Counted from the stretch's first letter, positions 17,265 through 26,555 are shown. The stretch: 64,000 nt of DNA from Clostridium thermosuccinogenes (GCF_002896855.1 NZ_CP021850.1:273665-337664); one strand, 5' to 3'. Made by a program: numbers and translations. Notes: a model not told the origin generated them from the letters alone.

Positions 17265-17405
17265 AGATAACGCATATTCATTTTACATAAAATGATTTAT
17301 TATGTTATCGAAAATGTCGTACAATGAGCTATATTATTAGAGCGTTATCTGTTACTTTGACTGACAGCATCACATTGAATTTATAAAGATTGGTGGATAT
17401 GTAAG

Positions 17406-19148
17406 ATGTTTCAGTTTATGTCAATAAAAGCATATAAGAAAACTTTTCTTAGCTATATGCTCATACTGCTGCTGCTGTTTATTACCATCAGCAGCCTTTT
17501 GTACACTTATTTTCTGAACATCGCTTTTAATGCTTATACGGAGAAAGTATCCTTTGCAGCATATGATGTTAATCAATATATGGATAGGATAGTTTACAGG
17601 ATAGACAATTTTTTGTCAAGACTATACTCGGACTCTGCCCTTTGGGACGATTTTTACCTTTTTTTCACTTGTTCTTCCCCCTCGGAATATACCGCAAAAA
17701 GAATAGAGCATTGGAGACCCGACTATTCCGTTTCTTTTTTGGATAGCGCCACTGCCTTTGTCAGAGAAAGCGGGTACAGCATAAGCAATATTATATATTA
17801 CAGCTCTACCCATATTATAAATATGAAATATAGCCCCAACGGCCAGATTCGTTACATTATTACCGACACCGACCCACTGGAAGCGATGCCAGCCAGTGGC
17901 TGCTATGTTTATTCCAGAGAACTGAAGGATAAAAGAGCCTCCTATATCGGGAAGGTTTCCTTTCTCATAAATCCGCTGGATAAAAGCAAGGAATCGTTTC
18001 GGGACATTCCTTCCGCCCACTATATCCGTATAAATGATATGGTTTTAAACTTATCGGATCATCCTTATGGAGAATTGTTCAAAGAGAAAATCATATCTTC
18101 GGACTATACCGGAAAAAGGACTCAGGGGCATTTGCGCCTTTCAAATTTCCGTTCCGTTTATTATATTTTAAATACCTCTGAAAAATATGGTTTTACAATA
18201 TTTTCCTTCATACCCAGAGCAGAAATAATGGAAGCGGCCAATTACCGCTTTACGGTGCAGGTGATACTCCTGCTGCTTTTATTGACTTTCTTCTTCGCCA
18301 TTTATATTTTGGCTTCCCGGTTTTCCAATAACTATCGGTTGTTGTGCAAGATAATTGGGTTGATTAATGATGCCAAAAAGGGAAAGTTCACGCAAATCGA
18401 TTCCTTTGCCAATGACGAACTGTCTTTGATCGTACAGCATCTGAATGAAATGTCGACCCAGCTTAATTCCTACATTCAAAAGGAGTATTTGCTTCAGATT
18501 GAGAACTTCAAGGCGGAAATGAAAGCCTTGGAATCCCAGATTAATCCTCATTTTCTTTACAACACTTTGGAGCGCATCCGCGCTTATGCCTTAGGCAGCG
18601 GCGTCAGCAATGTCGCAGATGCTGTGGGAAATCTTGGAAGGCTCTACCGCGTTATCGTAAAGAGCAACACTTTCTTATCCATAGATGAGGAATTGAAAAT
18701 AGGTATAGATTATTTGGATTTGATGTGCTTTCTCTATGGTGACGACTTGATGTACCATGTAGATGTAAGTGAAAGCTGCCGCCAATTGAAGACGATAAAA
18801 ATATGGATGCAGCCGATATTGGAAAATTTCTTCAAACATAATTTCACAGGCAAGGAAGAGTATAAGATTATCATTATTTCCGGCGAAGAAAGGGAGGATG
18901 GCTATTATTTTGACTTTTCCAGCAATATTGGCCATCTGGACAAGGAGAGCATTGAACATCTGAATTCTCTGTTTACTCCTTCAAAATTACTGCATGAAGC
19001 TGATGAAAAGAATTCGGAAGCAAGGAGCGGAATTGGCTTGAAAAATGTATATGCACGGCTTTATTACTATTACGAAGGCCGCGTGTCCATGTCCATCGGC
19101 AATAATGATCCCAGCGGAATCATTATCAGTGTGGTGATATACAAATAG
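17406..19148 (+). CDS. YesM-type sensor histidine kinase
   Basis: A 580-residue membrane kinase: TM1 at about 15-38 (LSYMLILLLLFITISSLLY), an extracytoplasmic sensing region of about 240 residues, TM2 near 285-305 (QVILLLLLLTFFFAIYILA), a HAMP-like segment, then the His_kinase domain with the phospho-acceptor His in SQINPHFLYNTLERIRAYAL at about residue 380 and an ATPase domain ending RSGIGLKNVYARLYYYYEG. It should phosphorylate the regulator encoded 14 nt downstream. Such pairs regulate sugar importers in response to extracellular oligosaccharide, matching the flanking genes. Confidence 0.9.
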   Translation: MFQFMSIKAYKKTFLSYMLILLLLFITISSLLYTYFLNIAFNAYTEKVSFAAYDVNQYMDRIVYRIDNFLSRLYSDSALWDDFYLFFTCSSPSEYTAKRIEHWRPDYSVSFLDSATAFVRESGYSISNIIYYSSTHIINMKYSPNGQIRYIITDTDPLEAMPASGCYVYSRELKDKRASYIGKVSFLINPLDKSKESFRDIPSAHYIRINDMVLNLSDHPYGELFKEKIISSDYTGKRTQGHLRLSNFRSVYYILNTSEKYGFTIFSFIPRAEIMEAANYRFTVQVILLLLLLTFFFAIYILASRFSNNYRLLCKIIGLINDAKKGKFTQIDSFANDELSLIVQHLNEMSTQLNSYIQKEYLLQIENFKAEMKALESQINPHFLYNTLERIRAYALGSGVSNVADAVGNLGRLYRVIVKSNTFLSIDEELKIGIDYLDLMCFLYGDDLMYHVDVSESCRQLKTIKIWMQPILENFFKHNFTGKEEYKIIIISGEEREDGYYFDFSSNIGHLDKESIEHLNSLFTPSKLLHEADEKNSEARSGIGLKNVYARLYYYYEGRVSMSIGNNDPSGIIISVVIYK

Positions 19149-19162
19149 CAAGGAGGATTCAT

Positions 19163-19936
19163 ATGTATAGATTGCTTATAGTCGATGACGAAAAAGAAAT
19201 CTGTGAAGGCTTGAAATTGTTGATTCCTTGGAATGACTACGGTTTTACCAAAATAGCGACGGCTTATTCCTATGAGGAAGCCATACAAAAAGCAGTGGAT
19301 TTTAAGCCGCATGTTTCTCTTATAGATGTCAGCATCGGTGACAGGATGGGTTATGAATTGGTCAGTGTACTGAAAGATCAGAATATAAATTCGGAATTTA
19401 TCATGATCAGCGGTTACGACAATTTCCAATATGTCCGGCAGTCGCTGATTGTGGGAGCCGTAAACTACTTGTTAAAGCCTATAAACAAAGAAGAATTGAT
19501 TGCGCAGATTCGCACCATTGTGGTGGAAAAGCTGGGAGGAAGCCTTGATGATTCTGTCAAAGAGCCGGTGGAGGAAGATCCAATTTTAAAGGTTCCTTAT
19601 GACAAGCTTTCAAAGCTGACCAACAAGATTTTGCTCATAACCAAAAGTGACTATAAACAGCATTTGACCATGGAAAATATAGCGGCTCGTTTCCAGATGA
19701 ACAGCAAGTATCTTGGACGCGTCTTTTTTAAAGATACAAATATGAAATATTCCGATTATCTTACGGCATATAGGATGTATAAAGCCAAGCACCTTATAGA
19801 GACGACGGATGAGAAGATAGCTACTATTGCCCATATGGTAGGATACACGCAGCCCAATAATTTTTATGTCCATTTTAAAGCCTTTTACAATGTTTCGCCT
19901 ACAGATTTGCGGGCAGCAGACAAAACAGATGGGTAG
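19163..19936 (+). CDS. YesN/AraC-type response regulator
   Basis: A 257-residue regulator: receiver domain at 1-120 with the acidic pair D8-D9, phospho-acceptor D55 in VSLIDVSIGD and the conserved Lys in NYLLKPINKEEL, then an AraC-type double helix-turn-helix at about 160-255 (MENIAARFQMNSKYLGRVFF and IATIAHMVGYTQPNNFYVHF). The linker is shorter than in many YesN proteins. AAGGAGG precedes ATG 19163. It probably activates the importer genes on either side. Confidence 0.92.
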   Translation: MYRLLIVDDEKEICEGLKLLIPWNDYGFTKIATAYSYEEAIQKAVDFKPHVSLIDVSIGDRMGYELVSVLKDQNINSEFIMISGYDNFQYVRQSLIVGAVNYLLKPINKEELIAQIRTIVVEKLGGSLDDSVKEPVEEDPILKVPYDKLSKLTNKILLITKSDYKQHLTMENIAARFQMNSKYLGRVFFKDTNMKYSDYLTAYRMYKAKHLIETTDEKIATIAHMVGYTQPNNFYVHFKAFYNVSPTDLRAADKTDG

Positions 19937-20010
19937 CGTAAAGCAGATTAATGAAAAACTCTTTACGGAACTATCCCAACAAAATGTGCATTCAAAGGGA
20001 GGAATATGTG

Positions 20011-21525
20011 ATGAAATCGGGAAGCTGCCGCTGCTTTTGCAAAATAAAGAAAATAATTCTTCCTGCGCTGATCAGCGCTTTTATAGTGATAGCAGCGTTT
20101 CCCTTGCTTCTGACCGGGTGTGATTTTTCAAGAAACAGCAATACCGGGACCAAAACTGACAATGTAACTCTTATATATTATACAATAGGACATCCGGATA
20201 AAGACCTGAAGCTGGTAAATGACCATTTAAACATCCTTCTGATGGAAAAGCTGGGATTTAAAATCGATTACCGCAAAATTGACTGGAATGATTACCATAC
20301 AACCCTTTCATCCCTTCTCATGTCAGGGGGTGATTTTGACATCGCCTTTGCTGGGTCGGACGAGCATGGTGATTTTGTCGGAAATGCCAAAAAGGGGTAC
20401 TGGCTTGATCTCGCTCCTTACCTGGATAATATAGGAAAAGATATGTATGAAGCCATACATAAAGATTTCTGGGAAGGTGTAACCATAGACAACCATGTTT
20501 TTGGAGTTCCGACCAACAAGGAGCTGGCTGTTCCCATGCATTTCATCTACAATAAGGAGCTGGTGGACAAGTACAATATTGATATTACCAAGTATCACGA
20601 CTTTGCATCCCTGGAGCCTTTGCTTGCGCTTATCGCCGAAAAGGAACCGGATTATGTCCCCCTTGCATTGGATATGAGCCGAAAGAACATATTTGCTCCC
20701 AAATCTTATGAATATGTTGTTTCTCCGGCTGTTCCGCTGATGGTAAACTCTTATGATGAAACCCTGCAGGTGGTCAATATATATGAAACGGAACATGCCC
20801 GGGAATTATTATCAACCTTGCACAATTACTTTAAAAAAGGTTATATAAATGCCGATGCGCCCATCTGCTACTTCTCATCCCTGGATTTTATGGAAGTGAA
20901 GGCTTTCTGCTCCACGGCATCAGGGGGGCCGTATTCAGCCAATATGTGGAGCAGCTCTTGGGGGTATCCTGTCGTGTCGGAGCAGGTCAGCGATCCCATT
21001 ATAAAGACTGAAGATGTTCAAAGCAGTGTCATGGTTGTCAATGCTGCCACCAGGCATCCGGAGGAATGTGTAAAATTCTTAAATCTTTTAAATACCGACC
21101 CAGAGACGCGAAACTTAATTAATTATGGAGTGAAGAACATCCATTATACCCTGACTCCCCATGATCAGGTGGAGGTCATCTCCGATGCTTACAATGCAGC
21201 TACCTACACCCAGGGCAACTGGTTTATTTTAAAAACGTTGGCCAGCGAGCCTCAGGATAAGTGGGAGCAGTTTAAGAAGTTTAATGATTCTGCTGTAAAA
21301 TCGGAGTTGTTCGGATTTAAACCCGAGACCTCCGGCTATGAGAAGGAAATTTCCGATATTACCGCTCTGATGGACACATACGGCCCGGCGCTTTCTACCG
21401 GCAGTGTGGATCCTGAAGTGTATCTGCCGCGATTAAATGAGGATTTGAAAAAGGCCGGTATAGAAGAGCTTAAAGAAGAGCTGCAGCGCCAGATAAATGC
21501 CTGGCTGCAAAAAAAGAAGATGTAA
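20011..21525 (+). CDS. Second sugar-binding lipoprotein
   Basis: A 504-residue solute-binding lipoprotein paralogous to the one at 15591; both share a phrase like YTQGNWF/YTQGTFF and a similar C-terminal region ending in QINA. The signal peptide KIKKIILPALISAFIVIAAF is followed by lipobox LLTGC. ATG 20011 is preferred because GGGAGG lies just upstream; the frame from 19951 would add 20 hydrophilic residues before the signal peptide. It follows the YesN gene closely and may act as an alternative binding protein or as a co-sensor for the YesM kinase (inference). Confidence 0.88.
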   Translation: MKSGSCRCFCKIKKIILPALISAFIVIAAFPLLLTGCDFSRNSNTGTKTDNVTLIYYTIGHPDKDLKLVNDHLNILLMEKLGFKIDYRKIDWNDYHTTLSSLLMSGGDFDIAFAGSDEHGDFVGNAKKGYWLDLAPYLDNIGKDMYEAIHKDFWEGVTIDNHVFGVPTNKELAVPMHFIYNKELVDKYNIDITKYHDFASLEPLLALIAEKEPDYVPLALDMSRKNIFAPKSYEYVVSPAVPLMVNSYDETLQVVNIYETEHARELLSTLHNYFKKGYINADAPICYFSSLDFMEVKAFCSTASGGPYSANMWSSSWGYPVVSEQVSDPIIKTEDVQSSVMVVNAATRHPEECVKFLNLLNTDPETRNLINYGVKNIHYTLTPHDQVEVISDAYNAATYTQGNWFILKTLASEPQDKWEQFKKFNDSAVKSELFGFKPETSGYEKEISDITALMDTYGPALSTGSVDPEVYLPRLNEDLKKAGIEELKEELQRQINAWLQKKKM

Positions 21526-21544
21526 ATTTATCATCTTCTTTTGT
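21512..21544. terminator. Shared bidirectional terminator of convergent genes
   Basis: AAAGAAGATG pairs with CATCTTCTTT around a loop that contains the stop codon of the upstream gene, with T-rich tracts on both strands. The last codons of both convergent genes are built into the stem, so the two genes share one terminator. Confidence 0.75.
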
Positions 21545-21866
21545 CTTTTTCTTTCTTGGAAACGTATTTCTGTCTCATGAATTCCACATATTCCTCCACC
21601 TGCTTTATAGCTTCGTCCGGCAAATCGGAGACATCTATGCTGTAATAAACCTCTTTATTCTTTTTTTCGTTCCGGCCCAGCAGATAATCGGCTGAAACAT
21701 CGTACAGGTCGGCCAAAATCTTCAGGGTTTCCGGATCGGGGTAGCTGATGGAGTTTTCATAATTGGAAATTGTTTTATTATTAATGCCCGTGAGCTTTGA
21801 TACATCAACTTGTGTAAGTTCTTTCCTTTCACGGGCAAATCTCAAGCGGTCTCCCAATGTTCTCAA
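21531..21866 (-). CDS. Xre-family transcriptional regulator
   Basis: A 111-residue repressor-type protein with an N-terminal HTH: LGDRLRFARERKELTQVDVS then KLTGINNKTISNYENSISYP, which is a textbook Xre domain, and a basic helical tail (VEEYVEFMRQKYVSKKEKDK). The TTG at 21866 has GGAGGG 5 nt upstream and is preferred to the longer frame from 21887, which overlaps that site. It is divergent from the gene at 22033, whose promoter lies in between, so it may control that gene and itself. Confidence 0.88.
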   Translation of the reverse strand: MRTLGDRLRFARERKELTQVDVSKLTGINNKTISNYENSISYPDPETLKILADLYDVSADYLLGRNEKKNKEVYYSIDVSDLPDEAIKQVEEYVEFMRQKYVSKKEKDKRR

Positions 21867-21943
21867 ACGAATCCCTCCATAAACCAATTATATTTAATTG
21901 AAAGAGGCGGACTCGTTTTTTCCCAGAACATTAGAATTTATTA

Positions 21944-21972
21944 TTGACATTTTCTCAAATTGGAAATATAAT
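21944..21972 (+). promoter_or_regulatory. Consensus sigma-A promoter with a possible Xre operator
   Basis: TTGACA (21944-21949), 17 nt, TATAAT (21967-21972): full consensus. The spacer contains TTTC-8 nt-GAAA dyad symmetry (TTTCTCAAATTGGAAA), so it could bind the Xre protein encoded divergently. Drives the small gene at 22033. Confidence 0.75.
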
Positions 21973-22032
21973 CATTAATGGTCGTTGTTTGGAAAATGAT
22001 TGAATATTAGTGGTTATCAGGGAGGAGATTTC

Positions 22033-22287
22033 ATGACATATGAAAGCCTGCTTGAAATGAAGGAAAAACTGGATAAGGCAGAGGGTATATACCGGCATAT
22101 CACGAGTTTGAGGAAAATCCTTGAACGGCGCAGCAGCATAAAGCTGATAGGGATATGCGCATACTTTGATGATGAATTGGAAGATATGCTGTATACAGAC
22201 CTCCCGGAGGAAGCCATAAACTACTTCATGGAAGAGATAGTCAAAAAGGAAATCGACAGGTTGAAAAAGGAATTTGCCACCCTTTAG
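22033..22287 (+). CDS. Small uncharacterised protein, 84 residues
   Basis: I do not recognise a family. The protein is charged and mostly helical (ESLLEMKEKLDKAEGIYRHI at the start, EEIVKKEIDRLKKEF at the end) with a short hydrophobic core around KLIGICAYFDDELEDM. No signal peptide or membrane segment. GGGAGGAG precedes ATG 22033, and a consensus promoter lies 60 nt upstream, so it is clearly expressed as its own unit. Divergent from an Xre regulator and convergent with adhE. Confidence 0.75.
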   Translation: MTYESLLEMKEKLDKAEGIYRHITSLRKILERRSSIKLIGICAYFDDELEDMLYTDLPEEAINYFMEEIVKKEIDRLKKEFATL

Positions 22288-22310
22288 CAAGGTGTGTTTT
22301 TGAACATACC

Positions 22311-22332
22311 GAGCCGGTATGGAGCCCGGCTC
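22311..22332 (+). terminator. Hairpin between convergent genes
   Basis: GAGCCGG (22311-22317) pairs with CCGGCTC (22326-22332). A weak T-rich stretch follows. It could end the transcript of the small gene at 22033 or of adhE from the other side. Confidence 0.5.
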
Positions 22333-22434
22333 GATATTCTTCTTGCCTAATCTGATGGAATTCCGCCGCAACGGTATGTTGCGCGGATATTTCCTTCTCC
22401 TTTTCATAGCCTTTGGACAGCTGCAACGCAGTTG

Positions 22435-25071
22435 CTATTTTCCATAATAGCATTTTAGATATATCTCCTTTATCTCGCTCATCAAAGGATATCTTGGGTT
22501 GGTGCCGGTGCACTGGTCGTCAAAGGCATTTTCCACCATTTCGTCGAGGGTAGCCAGGAAATCCTCTTCCTTTATGCCGTATTCAGCGATGGTCTTCTTA
22601 ATGCCTACGGCAGCCTTCAGGTCTTCTATCTTGGACAGGAATTTTTCAAATACTTCCCTGTCGTCTTTGCCGTCCACTCCGCAGAAGCGTGCGCATTCTG
22701 CATATCTTGCCAGGGCATTGGGGTATCCGTACTGCGGGAAGGTGCCCATTTTGGCCGGAGCTTCGGCAGCATTGTATTTCATAACCTCTGTCAAAAGCAG
22801 CGCATTGGCGACTCCATGGGGCAGGTGGTGGTATGCGCCCAGCTTATGAGCCATGGAATGGTTTAGCCCCAGGAAGGCATTGGCAAAAGCCATGCCGGCT
22901 ATGCAGGATGCATCGGCCATCTTTTCCCTGGCCACCGGATCTTCAGCTCCGTATTCATATGCCCTGGGCAGGTATAGAAATACGTTCTTCATGGCTTTCA
23001 AAGCCAATCCGTCGGTGTAGTCGGTGGCCATGACGGAAACATAAGCTTCTATCGCATGAGTGAGCGTATCAATACCGGATGCGCTGGTCAGGCTCTTGGG
23101 CTGGTTCATCATGTTGTCCGCGTCTACAATCGCCATGTCCGGCATGAGCTCATAGTCAGCCAGAGGGTACTTGATACCGGTCCTGTCGTCGGTGATAACT
23201 GCAAAAGGCGTGCATTCGGAACCGGTGCCGGATGTTGTGGGGATTGCTACGAAATATGCCTTTTCGCCCATCTTGGGGAAAGAGTAAACCCTCTTGCGGA
23301 TGTCCATGAATCTCATGGCCAGGTCCATGAAATCCACTTCCGGATGCTCATACATGACCCACATGATCTTGCCGGCATCCATTGCAGAACCGCCTCCTAT
23401 GGCTATTATGCAGTCCGGTTCAAAAGACCTCATGGCTTTTGCGCCTTCAATGGCGGAGGAAAGAGTGGGGTCCGGCTGCACGTCATAGAAGGTGGTATGG
23501 GCAATGCCTAGTTCATCCAGCTTGTCGGTGACGCACCGGGTATAGCCATTTTTATAGAGGAAGGAATCCGTAACAATGAAAACCTTCTTTTTGTTCAAGA
23601 CATATTTTAACTCATTGAGGGCAACCGGCAGGCAGCCTCTTTTGAAATAAACCTTTTCCGGGGCTCTGAACCAAAGCATATTCTCTCTCCTTTCGGCAAC
23701 TGTCTTTATGTTGAGCAGGTGCTTTATGCCAACATTATCGGAGACGGAGTTGCCGCCCCATGTGCCGCAGCCAAGGGTGAGAGAAGGTGTCAGCATGAAA
23801 TTGTACAGGTCCCCGATACCGCCCTGGGAGGATGGAGTATTGATGAGAATTCTGCAGGTTTTCATCCTCTGGGCGTGTTTTGCCATCTTTTCCGTCTCGC
23901 GGGTATTGATAAAGAGGGAAGAGGTATGCCCATAGCCACCGGCGGCTATAAGCTTTTCTGCTTTTTCCAGGGCTTCTTCGAAATTCTCAGCCTTATACAT
24001 GGCCAGAACAGGCGATAGCTTTTCGTAGGCAAATTCTTCAGATAAGTCGGTGGATTCCACTTCGCCGATTAATATTTTTGTTGTCTCCGGTACATCTACT
24101 CCGGCTAGTTTTGCTATATTGTATGCGCTTTGTCCGACTATTCCTGGATTCAATTCTCCGTTTATGACGATGGTCTTTCGCACTTTGTCCAATTCATCCG
24201 GCTTTAAGAAATAGCATCCGCGGTAAATAAATTCCTTCCTGACCTCGTCGTAAACCTTCGCAAGTACGATTACGGACTGCTCCGATGCACATATCATGCC
24301 GTTGTCGAAGGTTTTGGAATGTATAATGGAGTTTACCGCCAGTTTGATATCAGCCGTGTCGTCTATGATAGCCGGTGTGTTGCCCGGTCCTACTCCTATG
24401 GCAGGCTTTCCTGATGAATAGGCTGCCTTGACCATACCAGGACCTCCGGTTGCCAGTATGAGGTCAGCTTCCCTCATAAGCTCTTTGGTGAGCTCCACCG
24501 ACGGGTTGTCGATCCATCCTATTATGCCTTCAGGAGCGCCAGCCTTTACAGCGGCATCCAGCACAATTTTCGCTGCTGCGATGGTTGATTTTTTGGCTCT
24601 GGGATGCGGTGACACCATGATGGCATTTCTGGTCTTCAATGAAAGCAGTGTTTTGAAAATAGCGGTGGAAGTGGGATTGGTAGTGGGTATGACTGCTGCG
24701 ATCAAACCTACGGGTTCTGCGATTTTCTTAATCCCAAAAGCCCTGTCCTCTTCTATTACACCGCATGTCCTGGCGTATTTGTAATTGTTGTAAATATATT
24801 CCGAAGCATAGTGGTTTTTGATAACCTTATCTTCAACCACTCCCATGCCGGTTTCCTCGACTGCCATCCTGGCCAAGGGGATTCTGGCCTGGTTGGCAGC
24901 GCGGGCAGCCGCCGAAAAGATTTCATCCACCTGCTCCTGGGTATAGGTTGCGAATACCTTCTGAGCCTTTCTCATCGCATCTAATTTTTCTTTCAAAGCT
25001 TCGATGCTTCCTGCAGTGTTTTCTAAAGTTTCCGATACATTAACTGCTTTTGCCTTTTCTTTTTTCTGCAT
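22435..25071 (-). CDS. adhE: Bifunctional acetaldehyde-CoA/alcohol dehydrogenase
   Basis: AdhE reduces acetyl-CoA to acetaldehyde and then to ethanol, regenerating NAD+ in fermentation. The 878-residue fusion has an N-terminal aldehyde dehydrogenase with catalytic Cys in SKTFDNGMICASEQSVIV and the PTTNPTSTAIFKTLL block, then a linker at about 445-465 and an iron-type alcohol dehydrogenase with GGGSAMDAGKIMWV, PTTSGTGSECTPFAVI and the metal histidines in GLNHSMAHKLGAYHHLPHG. Length is normal for the fused enzyme. It is monocistronic, with AAAGGAGG before the ATG and a leader of about 260 nt. Confidence 0.97.
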   Translation of the reverse strand: MQKKEKAKAVNVSETLENTAGSIEALKEKLDAMRKAQKVFATYTQEQVDEIFSAAARAANQARIPLARMAVEETGMGVVEDKVIKNHYASEYIYNNYKYARTCGVIEEDRAFGIKKIAEPVGLIAAVIPTTNPTSTAIFKTLLSLKTRNAIMVSPHPRAKKSTIAAAKIVLDAAVKAGAPEGIIGWIDNPSVELTKELMREADLILATGGPGMVKAAYSSGKPAIGVGPGNTPAIIDDTADIKLAVNSIIHSKTFDNGMICASEQSVIVLAKVYDEVRKEFIYRGCYFLKPDELDKVRKTIVINGELNPGIVGQSAYNIAKLAGVDVPETTKILIGEVESTDLSEEFAYEKLSPVLAMYKAENFEEALEKAEKLIAAGGYGHTSSLFINTRETEKMAKHAQRMKTCRILINTPSSQGGIGDLYNFMLTPSLTLGCGTWGGNSVSDNVGIKHLLNIKTVAERRENMLWFRAPEKVYFKRGCLPVALNELKYVLNKKKVFIVTDSFLYKNGYTRCVTDKLDELGIAHTTFYDVQPDPTLSSAIEGAKAMRSFEPDCIIAIGGGSAMDAGKIMWVMYEHPEVDFMDLAMRFMDIRKRVYSFPKMGEKAYFVAIPTTSGTGSECTPFAVITDDRTGIKYPLADYELMPDMAIVDADNMMNQPKSLTSASGIDTLTHAIEAYVSVMATDYTDGLALKAMKNVFLYLPRAYEYGAEDPVAREKMADASCIAGMAFANAFLGLNHSMAHKLGAYHHLPHGVANALLLTEVMKYNAAEAPAKMGTFPQYGYPNALARYAECARFCGVDGKDDREVFEKFLSKIEDLKAAVGIKKTIAEYGIKEEDFLATLDEMVENAFDDQCTGTNPRYPLMSEIKEIYLKCYYGK

Positions 25072-25315
25072 ATGGATACCTCCTTTTCACATTCCTCATA
25101 TTCTTGGGCGATTATTGCTCATCTCAACCTGAAATTTTACAGGTTAGTATGATATATAGAATTTGGTTTGAATTCAGCGGATTGAAATGGATGATTGCAG
25201 CCTAAGGAAGATTTTTAGCATATACTGTGTTGGAGGAATTTGCAGCATCAATACATCCTCTGCCGGCTGAATTCATTCCCAACCAATCAAAACCTCAGCT
25301 GTCAATTTTAAAATA

Positions 25316-25333
25316 TTGTTAATCTTTTAACAA
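25316..25333. promoter_or_regulatory. Rex-type operator at the adhE transcription start
   Basis: TTGTTAATCTTTTAACAA is a perfect TTGTTAA-4-TTAACAA palindrome, the Clostridia consensus for the NADH-sensing repressor Rex. It lies just downstream of the adhE -10 on the minus strand, over the expected start site. Confidence 0.8.
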
Positions 25334-25338
25334 TTTAA

Positions 25339-25367
25339 ATTATACAACATTGTTAAAAGATTGTCAA
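25339..25367 (-). promoter_or_regulatory. adhE promoter overlapped by a second Rex-type site
   Basis: On the minus strand TTGACA (25362-25367), 17 nt and TATAAT (25339-25344) form a consensus promoter. An imperfect Rex-like dyad, TTGTTAA-4-TTGTCAA, at 25350-25367 covers the -35 and spacer. Two sites bracketing the promoter predict tight repression at low NADH/NAD+ and release when NADH accumulates. Confidence 0.8.
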
Positions 25368-25545
25368 TCATTGAAGCTCAACTTTTAAATTATTCCAAAT
25401 TATCACAAATAAGTACAAAGCCAAATTCAATAAGTACATAGTAAAAATTCATGTTGCTAAGGATTTAGGGAGCAGATGGGAGAAAAAAGATGCGTTTTAA
25501 TGAGCATTTATTTGGAAGGCTTAAGGATATCGGGATAAATAGATA

Positions 25546-25582
25546 AGCCGGTGAAGGGGCGCAGATAGCTCCTTCGCCGGCT
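25546..25582 (-). terminator. Imperfect GC-rich hairpin after the isomerase-like gene
   Basis: AGCCGGTGAAGGGGC and a near-complementary AGCTCCTTCGCCGGCT form a long stem just beyond the minus-strand stop at 25618. The T-tract is weak. The rest of 25368-25617 holds no gene and only AT-rich upstream sequence of adhE. Confidence 0.5.
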
Positions 25583-25617
25583 GTTCCAAGGCTTGACTTG
25601 CCGGATTCCCGCAAGCT

Positions 25618-26388
25618 TCAATCAAGAAGTTCCTTCAGGACTTGTGCATCTTTGAGAAATTGTGCCGGATCATCCTTTTCCACAAATTCCAGCAGGGCGT
25701 AGCGTTTATCAGGAAGGCCCTTAAGGCATGACAGATAATTCTTCCATACCTCCCTACCATCTGCAAGGGGATGGCGGAGAGTATTGCCGTGATCGTCCAA
25801 TGTCCAGTGAAATACGTGAATATTTGAAAGGAGCGGCAGAACAGACTCCAGTTCTTTTTTGTTTTCCTCGGGACTCAAAGCAGTCCGGGGCTGCCAATAG
25901 CTTCGGATATTCTTATGGTGAATTCTGTCGTATAAGGCAAGAGCGGATTCGAGGGTGTCTGTCAAAGTACCTCCGTGATACTCGAAGGATATGTTTATTC
26001 CCGCGGGTTCAGCCAGTTCTGCTATTTTCTTCGAACACCATGCCACCCTTTCCCTGTATTTGTCATCAGCGTCCGAAGAAGCTTTTGTGCCGGCCCACAC
26101 CCGGATTACAGGGGCTTCCAGCTTTACAGCCGTTTCCAGTACCTGTCGGAAAAGGTCAAAGTTGTCGTCTTCGCAGCCTACTCTGTAATAAGAACCGTAT
26201 GAAGTGACGGACAAACCGGAATCGATGGTCATTTTATGCACTTCCTCCGCGGTCTTTATATCCCCGTGGGGCACATGGATATCCCCTCCCCATTCAATTC
26301 CATGAAGTCCGGCTTTCCGGGTAAGATCCACGATTTCCCGGGGCTTTAGCTGCCGGAAGGTAACGGAAACAAGTCCTGGACATATCAT
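25618..26388 (-). CDS. Sugar phosphate isomerase/epimerase-type TIM-barrel protein
   Basis: A 256-residue protein of the xylose-isomerase-like TIM-barrel superfamily. Typical elements are GLHGIEWGGDIHVPHGD (first metal-site strand), APVIRVWAGT, INISFEYHGGTLTDTLESAL with the metal-binding Glu and His, and LSNIHVFHWTLDD. Members include hexulose epimerases and inosose/erythrulose isomerases; the substrate cannot be assigned. ATG 26388 follows AGAGGTG. It is a single gene divergent from the polysaccharide locus. Confidence 0.8.
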   Translation of the reverse strand: MICPGLVSVTFRQLKPREIVDLTRKAGLHGIEWGGDIHVPHGDIKTAEEVHKMTIDSGLSVTSYGSYYRVGCEDDNFDLFRQVLETAVKLEAPVIRVWAGTKASSDADDKYRERVAWCSKKIAELAEPAGINISFEYHGGTLTDTLESALALYDRIHHKNIRSYWQPRTALSPEENKKELESVLPLLSNIHVFHWTLDDHGNTLRHPLADGREVWKNYLSCLKGLPDKRYALLEFVEKDDPAQFLKDAQVLKELLD

Positions 26389-26555
26389 AAAAACACCTCT
26401 TCTCTTTGTTTATTAGCTTTTACTTTCCTTCAATAATGTAAAAGGCTAATTTTGCATATAAATTTTTTTCTTTGATTATATAAAAATCAAGGTGTAGTAA
26501 TCAACATAATTTCACTTCGACAGTTGGGCAAATTTGCAAAAATTGCTGCAGTCTC

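Noticed and set aside
22499-24784. Plus-strand genes opposite adhE
   Set aside because: Several open frames exist there, but they are shadows of the minus-strand adhE codons without family motifs or ribosome binding sites.
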